From Ereboglobus sp. PH5-10 (GTDB lineage Bacteria > Verrucomicrobiota > Verrucomicrobiia > Opitutales > Opitutaceae): a stretch of DNA of 42,369 nt. A program made the translations under genes and the position numbers. The stretch is taken from the NCBI RefSeq assembly GCF_029504735.1, contig NZ_JAQFIP010000019.1, positions 1 to 42,369 on the forward strand. The letters run 5' to 3'. The stretch's first letter is position 1; each line of letters begins with the position of its first letter. This document shows, one piece after another, positions 16,006-24,400 of this stretch. The notes beneath the pieces were generated by a model. It did not search any database. It saw nothing but the letters and a program-made list of their open reading frames with translations, and was not told where the DNA came from.

Positions 16006-19000
16006 ATGCCGCCAATCCGCCTTCATAGTTTCGCGTTCTATGTGTTTGCAATGTGCGTGCCGCTGTTTTCCCCGGCAGCTTCCGCGCAAATGCTGATAAC
16101 AACCAGCACGACAATCGATCCCGCCCCGCGCACGCTCAACACCTCCGGCACCTACCTCATCGCCGACAGCGCGGTGCTTGCTTTTATCAACGGCCTCGGC
16201 GCCACCGGCACCGACGGCGGCGTGTTCGCCTACAACGGCTCCGCGTCCGGCATGGTGCTCAACTTCGCGCCCGACCCGGCCGCCATCGCCGGCAACGGCG
16301 CGGTGAGGTTTCAAAACAATCGCGCCGACAAACACGGCGGCGCCATCGGCATCACCAACAACCGCGTCCTCCTCGCGCTCGCCAACGTCACCTTCGACCT
16401 CAATTCCACCGGCTCCGGCAACGGCGGCGCGCTCATCACAAACGGCACCTCGCGCATCCATAACGCCGTTTTTGCCTCCAACACAGCGGGCGCGAGCGGC
16501 GGGGCGTTTTACGGCACCGGTTACGCCACCATCACGCAAAGCCATTTCGACGGCAACACTGCCGCGACCCACGGCGGAGCGGTTTACCGCGGCGGCAACA
16601 CGCTCATCCTCACCGGCGGCACATTCTCGAACAACACCGCCGGAACCAATGGCGGCGCCATTTACAACACCGGCGCAAACACCAGTTCCTTTTTGACGGA
16701 TGTTGTGTTTGCGGACAACTCGGCCAACGCCGGCGGCGCGCTCTTTGCCAACAGCGGCACGGTCGTCGTTGAACGCGCGCGGTTCAAGGGCAACGTCGCG
16801 GCCTCGTCGCACGGCGGCGCGGTCAACGCCAGCACCGCGGCCTCGGTGGTGCTCACCGACGTCACGTTCACCGACAACACCGCCGCGGGCAACGGCGGGG
16901 CGATATTCACAAATCGCGGCACGCTCACAATCCGCGCCACCACATCCGCCACCAGCACCGGCAACAAATCCTCCGGCACCACCGGCGCGAGCGGCGGCTT
17001 TCTCTACATCACCGGCACCAACGCCATCGTGAACTTCGACATCACCGGCCCGGACACGCGCTACGTTATCGGCGATGCGAACGCCGCCGACCGCACGCTC
17101 GACACCATTGCCGACGGCGGCTCAAGCGGCGCGGCCATCGGCCATGTTATCAACAAAACCGGCGACGGCGCGCTCGTTCTCAACGCCGACAACTCCAACT
17201 ACCGAAGCGCAATCAACATCGCCGGTGGCGCGCTCCTCCTCGGCAACGCCGGCGCAAAACTCAACGCCTCCGCATACACTGTCGGCGGCGGCGCGCTCGG
17301 CGGCATCGGCGCGCTCTCGGGCTCCGCCGCGTTTCTCGCCACCTCCACGCTCTTCGTCGATGGCGGTCTTCTCACCATCGTCACCACCGCGACAACCGGC
17401 GTCACACTCCGCGACGGCGCGGCAATCGGCGGCTCCGGCACGCTCGTCCTGGCCGGCGAAAACAACACGCTCCAACTCGACGCCGGCGCCATCGCCGCGA
17501 CCGTTGGCGCGGGAAAAACGCTCACCCTCGCCGCCGCGCTCACCGGCGGCGGCGTGCTCGAAAAACGCGACTCCGGCACGCTCCTTCTTGCGAACGCCGA
17601 CAGCACCTTCACCGGCGGCGTCATGCTCGCCGGAGGCACGCTCGCCATTTCCAACGCCGCGCAACTCGGCGCGACCACAAACGAAATCCGCTTCGCCTCC
17701 GCGAGCGGGGCCACGCTCCGCATCGACGCCAACGAACAAACCCTCGCCAACACCATCACGCTCGCGCCCGCCTCGTCGGGCATCATCGACACGCGGGCAA
17801 ACACGCTCGCGCTTTCCGGCGCGCTCGCCTCCGCCGCCGACTCCACGCTCACAAAAACCGGCGCGGGCGCGCTCATCTTTCTCGACGCCGACGCCACCGC
17901 GTTTCTCGGCACGCTCCGCGTCGCGCAAGGCTCCATGCGGCTCGCCACCGCCGGCGGCTCCACCGCGCCCGCCACGCTCACGCTCGGCGGCGCGCTCGCG
18001 CTCGAAAACGCCACGCTCGCGTTCACGCTTTACGACGGCGAGGCGTCCGACGGTTATCTCGAATCCGACCGCATCCTCGCCGCTTCGCTCAACATCACGG
18101 GCGCGAACACAATCGACGTTGGCGGACACATCCAAAGCGGCACCTACAACCTCGGCAACCTCGCCGCGCTCGCGCCCGCCGTCACCCTCACCGTCGATGG
18201 CGCGGAGCAACTCGACGACTTCCGGCGCAAGGCCGTGCTCAAAACCAGCGGCAGCCTCCTTCTCGTCGAAACGCAAGTGGACATGTCGCGCGCGCTCGCA
18301 TGGACGGGCGGCACCGGCGCGACCGCGAACCTCTGGACGGGCGCGCACGCCGGCCAATGGACCGACACCGGCACGGTCACGCGCTTCGCCGACGGCGACC
18401 GCGTCACCTTTCAAAACACCGCGGCGGCAATCGACATTCCGACCGCCGTCACCGTTTCCGACATCATCGTCTCGGGGAACGTCACGACAACCTTCACCGG
18501 CGACACCATCACCGCCAATGCCGCGAGTGTTGTCACAGGCACGCTCGCCGGCGCGACAGGACGCCTCCTCAAAACCGGCGCGGGCACGCTCGCCTTTGAG
18601 AACGCCGCCAACACATTTCACGGCGGCATCACGCTTGAGGGCGGCGTCATCGCATTCACGCGCGCCGCGCAACTCGACACCCCCGCCATCGGCATAACCG
18701 GCAACGGCACACTCTCGCTCGCCGCCTCCGCCGAAGTAGAGATCACCGCGCCGATATCAATCGCTCCCGAAACAACCGCCGCCATCGCAACCGCGGACGG
18801 CGGCACGCTCGTCATTCGCGGCGCAATCATCGGCTCGGGCGCGCTCACGAAGGCGGGCGCGGGCACGCTCACGCTCGCCGCGTCCGCCGATTACAGGGGC
18901 GCCACGCTCGTCCAAACCGGCACGCTGCGCGCCGCCGCCGCAAACGTGTTTGCGCGCGACTCGCGCCACACCGTGCAATCCGGCGCTGCGCTCGACCTCG

Positions 19001-20307
19001 CCGGCCACGACCAGGTCATCGCCGCGCTCATCAGCAACCGCGGCTTCGTCAACCTCTCCACCGCGCGCCTTGCCATCGCGGGCGACTACGGCGCCGCGCG
19101 CGGCACGCTCGCGCTCGACCTCCTGCTTGCCGACGGCGCGGAGCCGCAAGCCGGCTCGCTCGTCATCTCCGGTTCCGTGTCGGGACAAACGACGGTTCGT
19201 ATCCAATTAACGGATACGCGCGCCACCGCCGACCGCTCGCCGCTGCCCGCCTCCACACCCGCGCTCATCACCGTCGGGGCGGCGAGCCCCGGGGACGCCT
19301 TTGCGCTCGCCGGCGGGGCGCGTTTTGTCGTCGGCGCATACGATTACCTGCTCCTTCCCGACAACGCCGCCGCCGCTCGCGAATGGCGTCTTGTGCTTGA
19401 TAACTTTTCGCCCGAGCTTCCCGCCGTCGCCGGCACCGACGCCATCGCGCTGCAAGCCGGTCGCGCCGCCTTCGACACGCTCCTCGCGCGCCTCGACGAT
19501 CTGCGTATTTCCGAAAATCCCCGCGCCCGCAACGCCGACCTCTGGGCCGGCCTCGCCTATCGGAGGGATCGCGCCAACCAAACCGTTTACACCGGCGCGT
19601 CCATTGAGATCGCCGGCTTGCAGGCCGGCGCGGGACTTGTCCGCAAAACCGGAAGTCGCACATTCAGGTTGGGACTCTTTGCCGATCTCCTCGACGCCGA
19701 AATGGAACTCTCGCGCGGAACAAGAACCAAGGCTGACATTCGCGGCGCCGGCCTCTACGCGGCACTCGCCGGACAGGCCTGGAACGCCGCCGTCATCGTG
19801 CGAGGGGCCAGGGCCGGCTACGACATCAGCGCTCCCGGGGCCTCCACTTTTTCGACCGATGGCGACGACATAGGCGCGACCATCCAAATCGGCCGCGCCT
19901 TCGGCACTAAATCGGGCTGGCGCGTCGAACCGCTCGCCGCCTTCGAGCACCAGTGCCACGACATCGACAACACAACCGACCGCTTTGGGCGCATGTATGA
20001 AATTGCCGATTTCACGAGCCTGGCCGCGCGCCTTGCCGTTGCCTTTGATCGCGCATGGCCGCTCAAGCGCGGGCATTTGATTCCGCGCGTCCGCCTCAGC
20101 GCCCTGCACGAATTCGACGGGGAAACCCGGATGGCCATTGCCGGGGATGCAATCAAAGCCGACTTTGGCGGCTTGAGCGCCGAGCTTGACGCCGGCCTGA
20201 TTTGGCGCGGCGGCGGGCGCTGGGCGGCTTCCGCCTCCGTCACCGCGCGCGCCGGCGGCAAATTCGACGGCTACACGCTGCGCCTTGGCGCGGACTGCGC
20301 GTGGTGA
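16006..20307 (+). CDS. Autotransporter with Pmp-like FxxN/GGA repeats
   Basis: A 1433-residue type V secreted protein. The signal peptide ends at SPAASAQ (about residue 28). Residues about 100-300 contain eight copies of the Chlamydia Pmp-type pair FxxN...GGA[ILVF]: FQNNRADKHGGAI, FASNTAGASGGAF, FSNNTAGTNGGAI, FTDNTAAGNGGAI and others. A long beta-helix follows with PATR-type units (LTKTGAGALIF, LLKTGAGTLAFENAANTFHGGI, LTKAGAGTLTLAASADYRGA). The last 240 or so residues form an autotransporter barrel ending in Trp (LGADCAW). Passenger and barrel are complete, so surface display is likely; ligand unknown. I start at MPPIRLHSF and not 15904, which would put repeat-derived residues before the signal peptide. 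Confidence 0.9.
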   Translation: MPPIRLHSFAFYVFAMCVPLFSPAASAQMLITTSTTIDPAPRTLNTSGTYLIADSAVLAFINGLGATGTDGGVFAYNGSASGMVLNFAPDPAAIAGNGAVRFQNNRADKHGGAIGITNNRVLLALANVTFDLNSTGSGNGGALITNGTSRIHNAVFASNTAGASGGAFYGTGYATITQSHFDGNTAATHGGAVYRGGNTLILTGGTFSNNTAGTNGGAIYNTGANTSSFLTDVVFADNSANAGGALFANSGTVVVERARFKGNVAASSHGGAVNASTAASVVLTDVTFTDNTAAGNGGAIFTNRGTLTIRATTSATSTGNKSSGTTGASGGFLYITGTNAIVNFDITGPDTRYVIGDANAADRTLDTIADGGSSGAAIGHVINKTGDGALVLNADNSNYRSAINIAGGALLLGNAGAKLNASAYTVGGGALGGIGALSGSAAFLATSTLFVDGGLLTIVTTATTGVTLRDGAAIGGSGTLVLAGENNTLQLDAGAIAATVGAGKTLTLAAALTGGGVLEKRDSGTLLLANADSTFTGGVMLAGGTLAISNAAQLGATTNEIRFASASGATLRIDANEQTLANTITLAPASSGIIDTRANTLALSGALASAADSTLTKTGAGALIFLDADATAFLGTLRVAQGSMRLATAGGSTAPATLTLGGALALENATLAFTLYDGEASDGYLESDRILAASLNITGANTIDVGGHIQSGTYNLGNLAALAPAVTLTVDGAEQLDDFRRKAVLKTSGSLLLVETQVDMSRALAWTGGTGATANLWTGAHAGQWTDTGTVTRFADGDRVTFQNTAAAIDIPTAVTVSDIIVSGNVTTTFTGDTITANAASVVTGTLAGATGRLLKTGAGTLAFENAANTFHGGITLEGGVIAFTRAAQLDTPAIGITGNGTLSLAASAEVEITAPISIAPETTAAIATADGGTLVIRGAIIGSGALTKAGAGTLTLAASADYRGATLVQTGTLRAAAANVFARDSRHTVQSGAALDLAGHDQVIAALISNRGFVNLSTARLAIAGDYGAARGTLALDLLLADGAEPQAGSLVISGSVSGQTTVRIQLTDTRATADRSPLPASTPALITVGAASPGDAFALAGGARFVVGAYDYLLLPDNAAAAREWRLVLDNFSPELPAVAGTDAIALQAGRAAFDTLLARLDDLRISENPRARNADLWAGLAYRRDRANQTVYTGASIEIAGLQAGAGLVRKTGSRTFRLGLFADLLDAEMELSRGTRTKADIRGAGLYAALAGQAWNAAVIVRGARAGYDISAPGASTFSTDGDDIGATIQIGRAFGTKSGWRVEPLAAFEHQCHDIDNTTDRFGRMYEIADFTSLAARLAVAFDRAWPLKRGHLIPRVRLSALHEFDGETRMAIAGDAIKADFGGLSAELDAGLIWRGGGRWAASASVTARAGGKFDGYTLRLGADCAW

Positions 20308-20379
20308 TCGACAATTAAATGATTATTATTTTATATAATTCGCGACCGCCCGCCGCGGCAAAACGGAAATCCGCTTATA

Positions 20380-21291
20380 TTATTTCCAGATAATCGCGTT
20401 TATACTGGCGAGCACCGGATCAATCCATTTGTGAGCAAGAAGAAAATAAACAAGCCCGCCCGCGGCGAGCATCGGGCCGAAGGGAATGTGGGAATTCCTG
20501 TTCAGCTCGTCCTCCTTTTCGGGGGACTCGAGCGACTTGACGCGGATTTTTTTCGAGGCGACCGCGTTCCACGCGAAGACCAGCGCCACGCAAAGCAGGC
20601 CCAGAAACGCCCCGCCGAAAATTGAAAACACCGCCCCCTGCCATCCGCAAAACGCGCCGATGCCGCCGACCAGCAGCACGTCGCCGAAGCCCATGGCCTC
20701 CTTCTTGAGCAGCGCCTCCGCGACGAGGGCGATCCACAGGATCACCGCCGAGCCAATCAGCAGGCCCTGCAGGCTGAGAAGCCCGGAGCGCAGGGCGGCG
20801 AGGGCAAAAATTTCGTGCGACTGGCCGTGCAACGACGGCACGAGGCAGGAAAGTATTATCCCCGCGATGCCCAACCCTATGGTGAACACGGAGGGAAGCT
20901 CAAAGTGGTCGATGTCGATAAACGCCCCGCATATCAGAAAACTCACCATAAGCATGCCGCTTAGCGCCTTGAACGGCGGAAACAAAAGCCAGCAGGCGAG
21001 AAAAAGCGAGGCCGTGAGCAGCTCGACAAAGGGATAACGCGGCGAAACACTGGCTCCGCAGCAGCGCGCGCGCCCGCGCAAGACCAGCCAGCCGAGAATC
21101 GGAATGTTGTCATGCCATGCGATCGGTTTGCCGCAAACGCAATGCGAGCCGGGCCGCACGACCGACTTGCCGGCGGGAATGCGGTAGATGCACACGTTGA
21201 GAAAACTCCCGATGCATGCGCCCACCAAAAACACCAGCGCCGGCGAAAGCCACGGCAGCAGGGTGAAGAGGGATTCATTGTCCAAGTGCAT
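20380..21291 (-). CDS. pilD: Prepilin peptidase (A24)
   Basis: Inner-membrane aspartic protease that cleaves and usually N-methylates type IV pilins and type II pseudopilins. It is 303 residues from MHLDNESLFTLLPWLSPALV. The N-terminal methylase-type domain has GSFLNVCIYRIPAGKSVVRPGSHC and WHDNIPILGWLVLRG. Protease aspartates are in AFIDIDHFELP and MGFGDVLLVGGIGAF (GxGD). The cytoplasmic metal cysteines are oddly packed: C-x-C (C51, C53) and CC (C77, C78) instead of two CxxC pairs. A charged loop (KKIRVKSLESPEKEDELNR) lies before the last segments. Pilin genes are not in the window. Convergent with the autotransporter, divergent from the GYF gene. Confidence 0.9.
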   Translation of the reverse strand: MHLDNESLFTLLPWLSPALVFLVGACIGSFLNVCIYRIPAGKSVVRPGSHCVCGKPIAWHDNIPILGWLVLRGRARCCGASVSPRYPFVELLTASLFLACWLLFPPFKALSGMLMVSFLICGAFIDIDHFELPSVFTIGLGIAGIILSCLVPSLHGQSHEIFALAALRSGLLSLQGLLIGSAVILWIALVAEALLKKEAMGFGDVLLVGGIGAFCGWQGAVFSIFGGAFLGLLCVALVFAWNAVASKKIRVKSLESPEKEDELNRNSHIPFGPMLAAGGLVYFLLAHKWIDPVLASINAIIWK

Positions 21292-21548
21292 TAAGTTGAT
21301 CGGATTGTAATTTATAATTATGCGCCACGCCGGATGCTGGCTGCCAATACGTGTAACTCGATTTGTTGGCGCATAAAGACTATTATCGAGGCATTTCGAG
21401 TTGACAGAAAACCGGCGAATTTTGGAATGCGGCGCGCGTTCCCCGCAATGCAAATCCATGCGATTATTTGCACGTAAATCCCAAATAAACAGAACCGATG
21501 TTTCATGACGCTGTCAGAGCCCCGAACGTCATTTTTATATTTTGCCCT

Positions 21549-22031
21549 ATGTTCATCATAAAAACCAAAAATGGAACGGACTCCCCCCCGCTCACCCCCG
21601 TGGAAATTCGCACAATGATAAAAAACGGCACCGTGCGCCCCGACACCCTGGCGCGCAAGGACACGGACGGCGGATGGGGCAAGCTGTATTCATTCCCTGA
21701 ATTCTTCACGGTGGTTCCCGGCAATGTGGCGCCGCCGCCGGGGTCCTACTCGAAGTCGCCCTTCGACAAAAAAAGCCTCAGGCAAATTCAAGAGAGCGAT
21801 GATGTTTTCACGTATGCGGACGAGGATGGAAATGTGTTCGGTCCGCACAATGTCGGCGAGTTGAAACACATGCTTCGAAAGGGCATGATAACGCATCGCA
21901 CACGCGTCAACCGGGGCGGAAAAAGCGCGTGGCGCGAGCTGGGGGCGCAACCGGAGTTTTTCGGTTTTCCGGTGCCCAGTTCCAACCCGCCGGACACAAG
22001 CTATTCGAGCCCGGCGTTTGCGAACGAGTGA
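21549..22031 (+). CDS. Small protein with two GYF_2-type domains
   Basis: A 160-residue protein holding two similar units of about 50 residues. The first is MFIIKTKNGTDSPPLTPVEIRTMIKNGTVRPDTLARKDTDGGWGKLYSFPEFF, the second FTYADEDGNVFGPHNVGELKHMLRKGMITHRTRVNRGGKSAWRELGAQPEFF. Both follow the DUF4339/GYF_2 pattern (aromatic-G-P, helix, charged turn, W-x-x-L). These domains are thought to bind peptides or serve as signal-input modules. No membrane anchor or enzyme domain is attached, which is unusual because GYF_2 units are normally fused to membrane segments. ATG 21498 is an alternative start. Confidence 0.7.
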   Translation: MFIIKTKNGTDSPPLTPVEIRTMIKNGTVRPDTLARKDTDGGWGKLYSFPEFFTVVPGNVAPPPGSYSKSPFDKKSLRQIQESDDVFTYADEDGNVFGPHNVGELKHMLRKGMITHRTRVNRGGKSAWRELGAQPEFFGFPVPSSNPPDTSYSSPAFANE

Positions 22032-22107
22032 GCGAAACCGGGGCGCGCCCGCGCGCGGGTGTTGCGCAATTCGGATTACTGCCCGAACAGACAAAAACCC
22101 TCCGCGA

Positions 22108-22752
22108 TCAGATGAGGCCGAGCTTCATTTTGCCTTCTTCGCTGATCATGGACTGGTTCCAGGGCGGCTCCCAGGTGATGCGGACTTCGGCGTCGCTCAC
22201 GCCGGGGACGAGGAGGATTTTGCTTTTGGCGTCCTCCGCAATCGCCGGGCCCATGCCGCAGCCGGGGGCGGTGAGCGTGATGGCGACACTGACTTTGTAG
22301 GCGGGAGGCGACGGGGCGGGCGCGGGTTCCGCCGATGCAGGGGCGTCGTTTGCGACGCCCGGGGTGCCTTCGCCATTTTCGGAGGGCGTCGTAAGCGACG
22401 CCCCTACGGGGTCGATTTTTTCGACGTCCATCGTGTAAACAAGGCCGAGATCGACGATGTTCACCGGGATTTCCGGGTCGTAAACTTTTTTGAGCTGGTC
22501 CCAGATCGCCTCGGGGTTGGGCGCGCCGTCCTCAAGCGTTTCGGTGTGCACGCGGTGGTCGGCGACGGATTCGCCGATCGCGTCGCCGTCGGCTCCGTCG
22601 ATGCGGTAGAGGCCGAAATCGGTTTGCACGGTGAAGCTGCCGCCCAGCGTTTGGTGCAGGAAAATTTTCGTGCCGGCGGCGAGGGTTTGCTTGTCACCAC
22701 TGGGGATTTGGGTGGCGGTGATTTCGCGGGAGAGGGTGCGTTCTTTGGACAT
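22108..22752 (-). CDS. sufT: SUF-associated protein SufT with repeat-derived insert
   Basis: DUF59/MIP18-type Fe-S maturation factor, SufT type (214 residues). The N-terminal SufT extension includes ITATQIPSGDKQTLAAGTKIFLHQTLGGSFTVQT. The DUF59 core has YDPEIPVNIVDLGLVYTMDVE, the conserved cysteine in LTAPGCGMGPAIAED (C165), VPGVSDAEVRITWEPPWNQSMISEEGKMKLG. Between the first two core strands lies an insert of about 30 residues (115-143, PVGASLTTPSENGEG...), coded by two palindromic repeats (22384-22403 and 22341-22360). It adds a flexible loop without breaking the frame. Last gene of the suf operon, preceded by a CACGGAG hairpin. Confidence 0.9.
   Translation of the reverse strand: MSKERTLSREITATQIPSGDKQTLAAGTKIFLHQTLGGSFTVQTDFGLYRIDGADGDAIGESVADHRVHTETLEDGAPNPEAIWDQLKKVYDPEIPVNIVDLGLVYTMDVEKIDPVGASLTTPSENGEGTPGVANDAPASAEPAPAPSPPAYKVSVAITLTAPGCGMGPAIAEDAKSKILLVPGVSDAEVRITWEPPWNQSMISEEGKMKLGLI
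22341..22403. repeat. Pair of GGGCGTCG palindromes inside sufT
   Basis: Two 20-base palindromes, GGGCGTCGTTTGCGACGCCC (22341-22360) and GGGCGTCGTAAGCGACGCCC (22384-22403), lie 23 bases apart within the sufT reading frame. Each has 8-base arms and a 4-base loop. A degraded relative lies at about 22828-22847 inside the CACGGAG hairpin next to the gene. They encode the extra loop in SufT. Confidence 0.75.
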
Positions 22753-22780
22753 GGCGGGTGGGTTTGTTGGATTTTATTTT

Positions 22781-22885
22781 TTAACCACGGAGGACACGGA
22801 GTGGCACGGAGATTTTTAGGAAAACCGGGCGTCGCAAGCAACGCCCTCAGTATTCTCCGTGTTTCTCCGTGTCCTCCGTGGTTAA
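22781..22885. repeat. Empty CACGGAG hairpin element C (105 bp)
   Basis: Ends are TTAACCACGGAGGACACGG and its complement. CACGGAG occurs at 22786, 22795 and 22805 (spacing 9, 10); CTCCGTG at 22855, 22865 and 22874 (spacing 10, 9). The loop carries a GGGCGTCG-type palindrome related to those in sufT, a repeat within a repeat. It fills the gap between the sufD stop (22889) and sufT start (22752) and could affect transcript stability between them. Confidence 0.8.
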
Positions 22886-22888
22886 TTC

Positions 22889-24187
22889 TTATTTTTTAAA
22901 TTTGCCTTCGATCATTGCGCGCAGGGCGGTTTGGATTTCTTCGTTTTCGAGTTTGGCGAGGACTTCCTCGAAGAAGCCGGCGACGAGGAGTTCGTGGGCG
23001 CTTTTGGGATCAATGCCGCGGGACTGGAGGTAGAACTCCTGCTCGGCGGGGATGCGGGCGCTGGTGGAGCCGTGCGTGCAGCGGACGTCGTTGGCCTGAA
23101 TTTCGAGGCCGGGGAGGCTGTTCGACTCGGCGTCGTCGCTGAGCATGAGGTTGCGGTTCGACTGGTAGGCGTCGGTTTTTTGCGCGTCGGGTTCGACGAC
23201 GATCAGGCCGGAGAAGATCGTTTTCGCGGTGTCGAGGAGCGCGTTTTTGTAGAGGAGGTTGGAGGAGGTGTTGGGCGCCTGGTGCGTTTGGAGGGTGCGC
23301 TGGTCGAATTTTTGCGCGCCGGTGGCGACGGTGAGCGCGAGCATTTCGGAGTGCGCGCCGGGGCCTTGGAGGCGGGAGTGCGATTCGTGGCGCGCGAGGC
23401 GTCCGCCGAGGTGGACGTTGAGCGAGAGGATGCGCGCGTCGCGTTGCGCGACGATGGAGTTGGTTTGGAACGCGAGGGTGTTCGTTGACCAGGTTTGCGC
23501 GCCGATGTAGGTGAGGTGCGCGCCGGGGCCGGCGTGGAGGTCGTTGACGCCGCTGGCAAAGTGGCGGGCCCCGGGCTCGGCGCTGGCGAAGTATTCGACG
23601 AGGGTGGCGCGGGCGTTGTCCTCAAGGATGACGAGCGTGTGCGGATAGACGCTGGTGGCGTCGCCGGCGGCGATGTGCTTGAGGAGGAGCGGGGTGGCGA
23701 TGGTGACGCCTTTCGGGACGTAGAGGAGCGCGCCGCTGGTGGTGAGGGCGGTGTTGAGGGCGGTGAATTTTTCGCTGCCGAGCGCGACGTCGTGTTTTTG
23801 CAGGTAGGCCTGGATGTGTTGCGGATATTTTTCGATGGCTTCGTCGAGCGGGCAAAAGATGACGCCCTTGGTGGCGAGGTCGCCGGGGAGCGGCGCGCGG
23901 TGCGCGAGGCGGTTGTTCACGAAGGTGAGCGACGCGGCGTATTTGGTTTTGGTGAATGGCGACAGGGCGGCGACGCCGGCACCGTCCACGGGCTGGCCGT
24001 CCGCGCCTTTCAGGTTGTAGCCGTCGAGCGTGATGGCGGCGATGTCGGAGAAGCGCCAGCGTTCGTCATCGCGGGCCGGGAGTGGCGCGGCGTTGTAGCG
24101 TTCCCATGCGGCGGCGCGGGTTTCCTGCCACCATTGCGGCGCTGCTTCTTGGGAGGTGAATGCTTTTTGTTGTTCTGCTGATTGCAT
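22889..24187 (-). CDS. sufD: Fe-S cluster assembly protein SufD
   Basis: Partner of SufB and SufC in the SufBCD scaffold. It is 432 residues from MQSAEQQKAF; I chose ATG 24187 over 24193 because it aligns with the sufB start, whose leader is homologous. The right-handed beta-helix core shows LVEYFASAEPGARHFASGVNDLHAGPGAHLTYIG and RHESHSRLQGPGAHSEMLALTVATGAQKFDQRTLQTHQAPNTSS. The C-terminal helix domain shows CTHGSTSARIPAEQEFYLQSRGIDPKSAHELLVAGFFEEVL, all typical of SufD. Second-last gene of the operon. Confidence 0.95.
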   Translation of the reverse strand: MQSAEQQKAFTSQEAAPQWWQETRAAAWERYNAAPLPARDDERWRFSDIAAITLDGYNLKGADGQPVDGAGVAALSPFTKTKYAASLTFVNNRLAHRAPLPGDLATKGVIFCPLDEAIEKYPQHIQAYLQKHDVALGSEKFTALNTALTTSGALLYVPKGVTIATPLLLKHIAAGDATSVYPHTLVILEDNARATLVEYFASAEPGARHFASGVNDLHAGPGAHLTYIGAQTWSTNTLAFQTNSIVAQRDARILSLNVHLGGRLARHESHSRLQGPGAHSEMLALTVATGAQKFDQRTLQTHQAPNTSSNLLYKNALLDTAKTIFSGLIVVEPDAQKTDAYQSNRNLMLSDDAESNSLPGLEIQANDVRCTHGSTSARIPAEQEFYLQSRGIDPKSAHELLVAGFFEEVLAKLENEEIQTALRAMIEGKFKK

Positions 24188-24226
24188 GTGCAAAATGTGG
24201 TTGGTCGTTATTTGGTGAGGCGCAGC

Positions 24227-24375
24227 TAATGGAGAATGAATAATGAAAAATGGAGAATGGGGCGCGACTGTGTCGCGTCCGGCGGCTAGAAAGTCGCCGC
24301 TCCTTGCGCAAGCGTGCTTTCGGTGAGTGGCTGCTTCTGTCTCATTCTACATTATTCATTTTTCATTCTTCATTA
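24227..24375. repeat. AAT-rich inverted repeat upstream of sufD
   Basis: The left arm starts TAATGGAGAATGAATAATG (24227-24259) and the right arm is its imperfect complement (24343-24375, ending CATTCTTCATTA). The centre holds short GC palindromes (GGGCGCGAC, GGCGGCTAGAAAGTCGCC). The same type of element is found upstream of sufB at 25889-25974. It fills the gap between sufB and sufD. Confidence 0.7.
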
Positions 24376-24400
24376 GGTTGAGGTCGCGTGAAGCGCGGCC

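Noticed and set aside
17122-18672. A minus-strand open frame of 516 codons within the autotransporter gene
   Set aside because: Low-complexity shadow; the autotransporter frame carries a signal peptide, ordered repeats and a terminal barrel.
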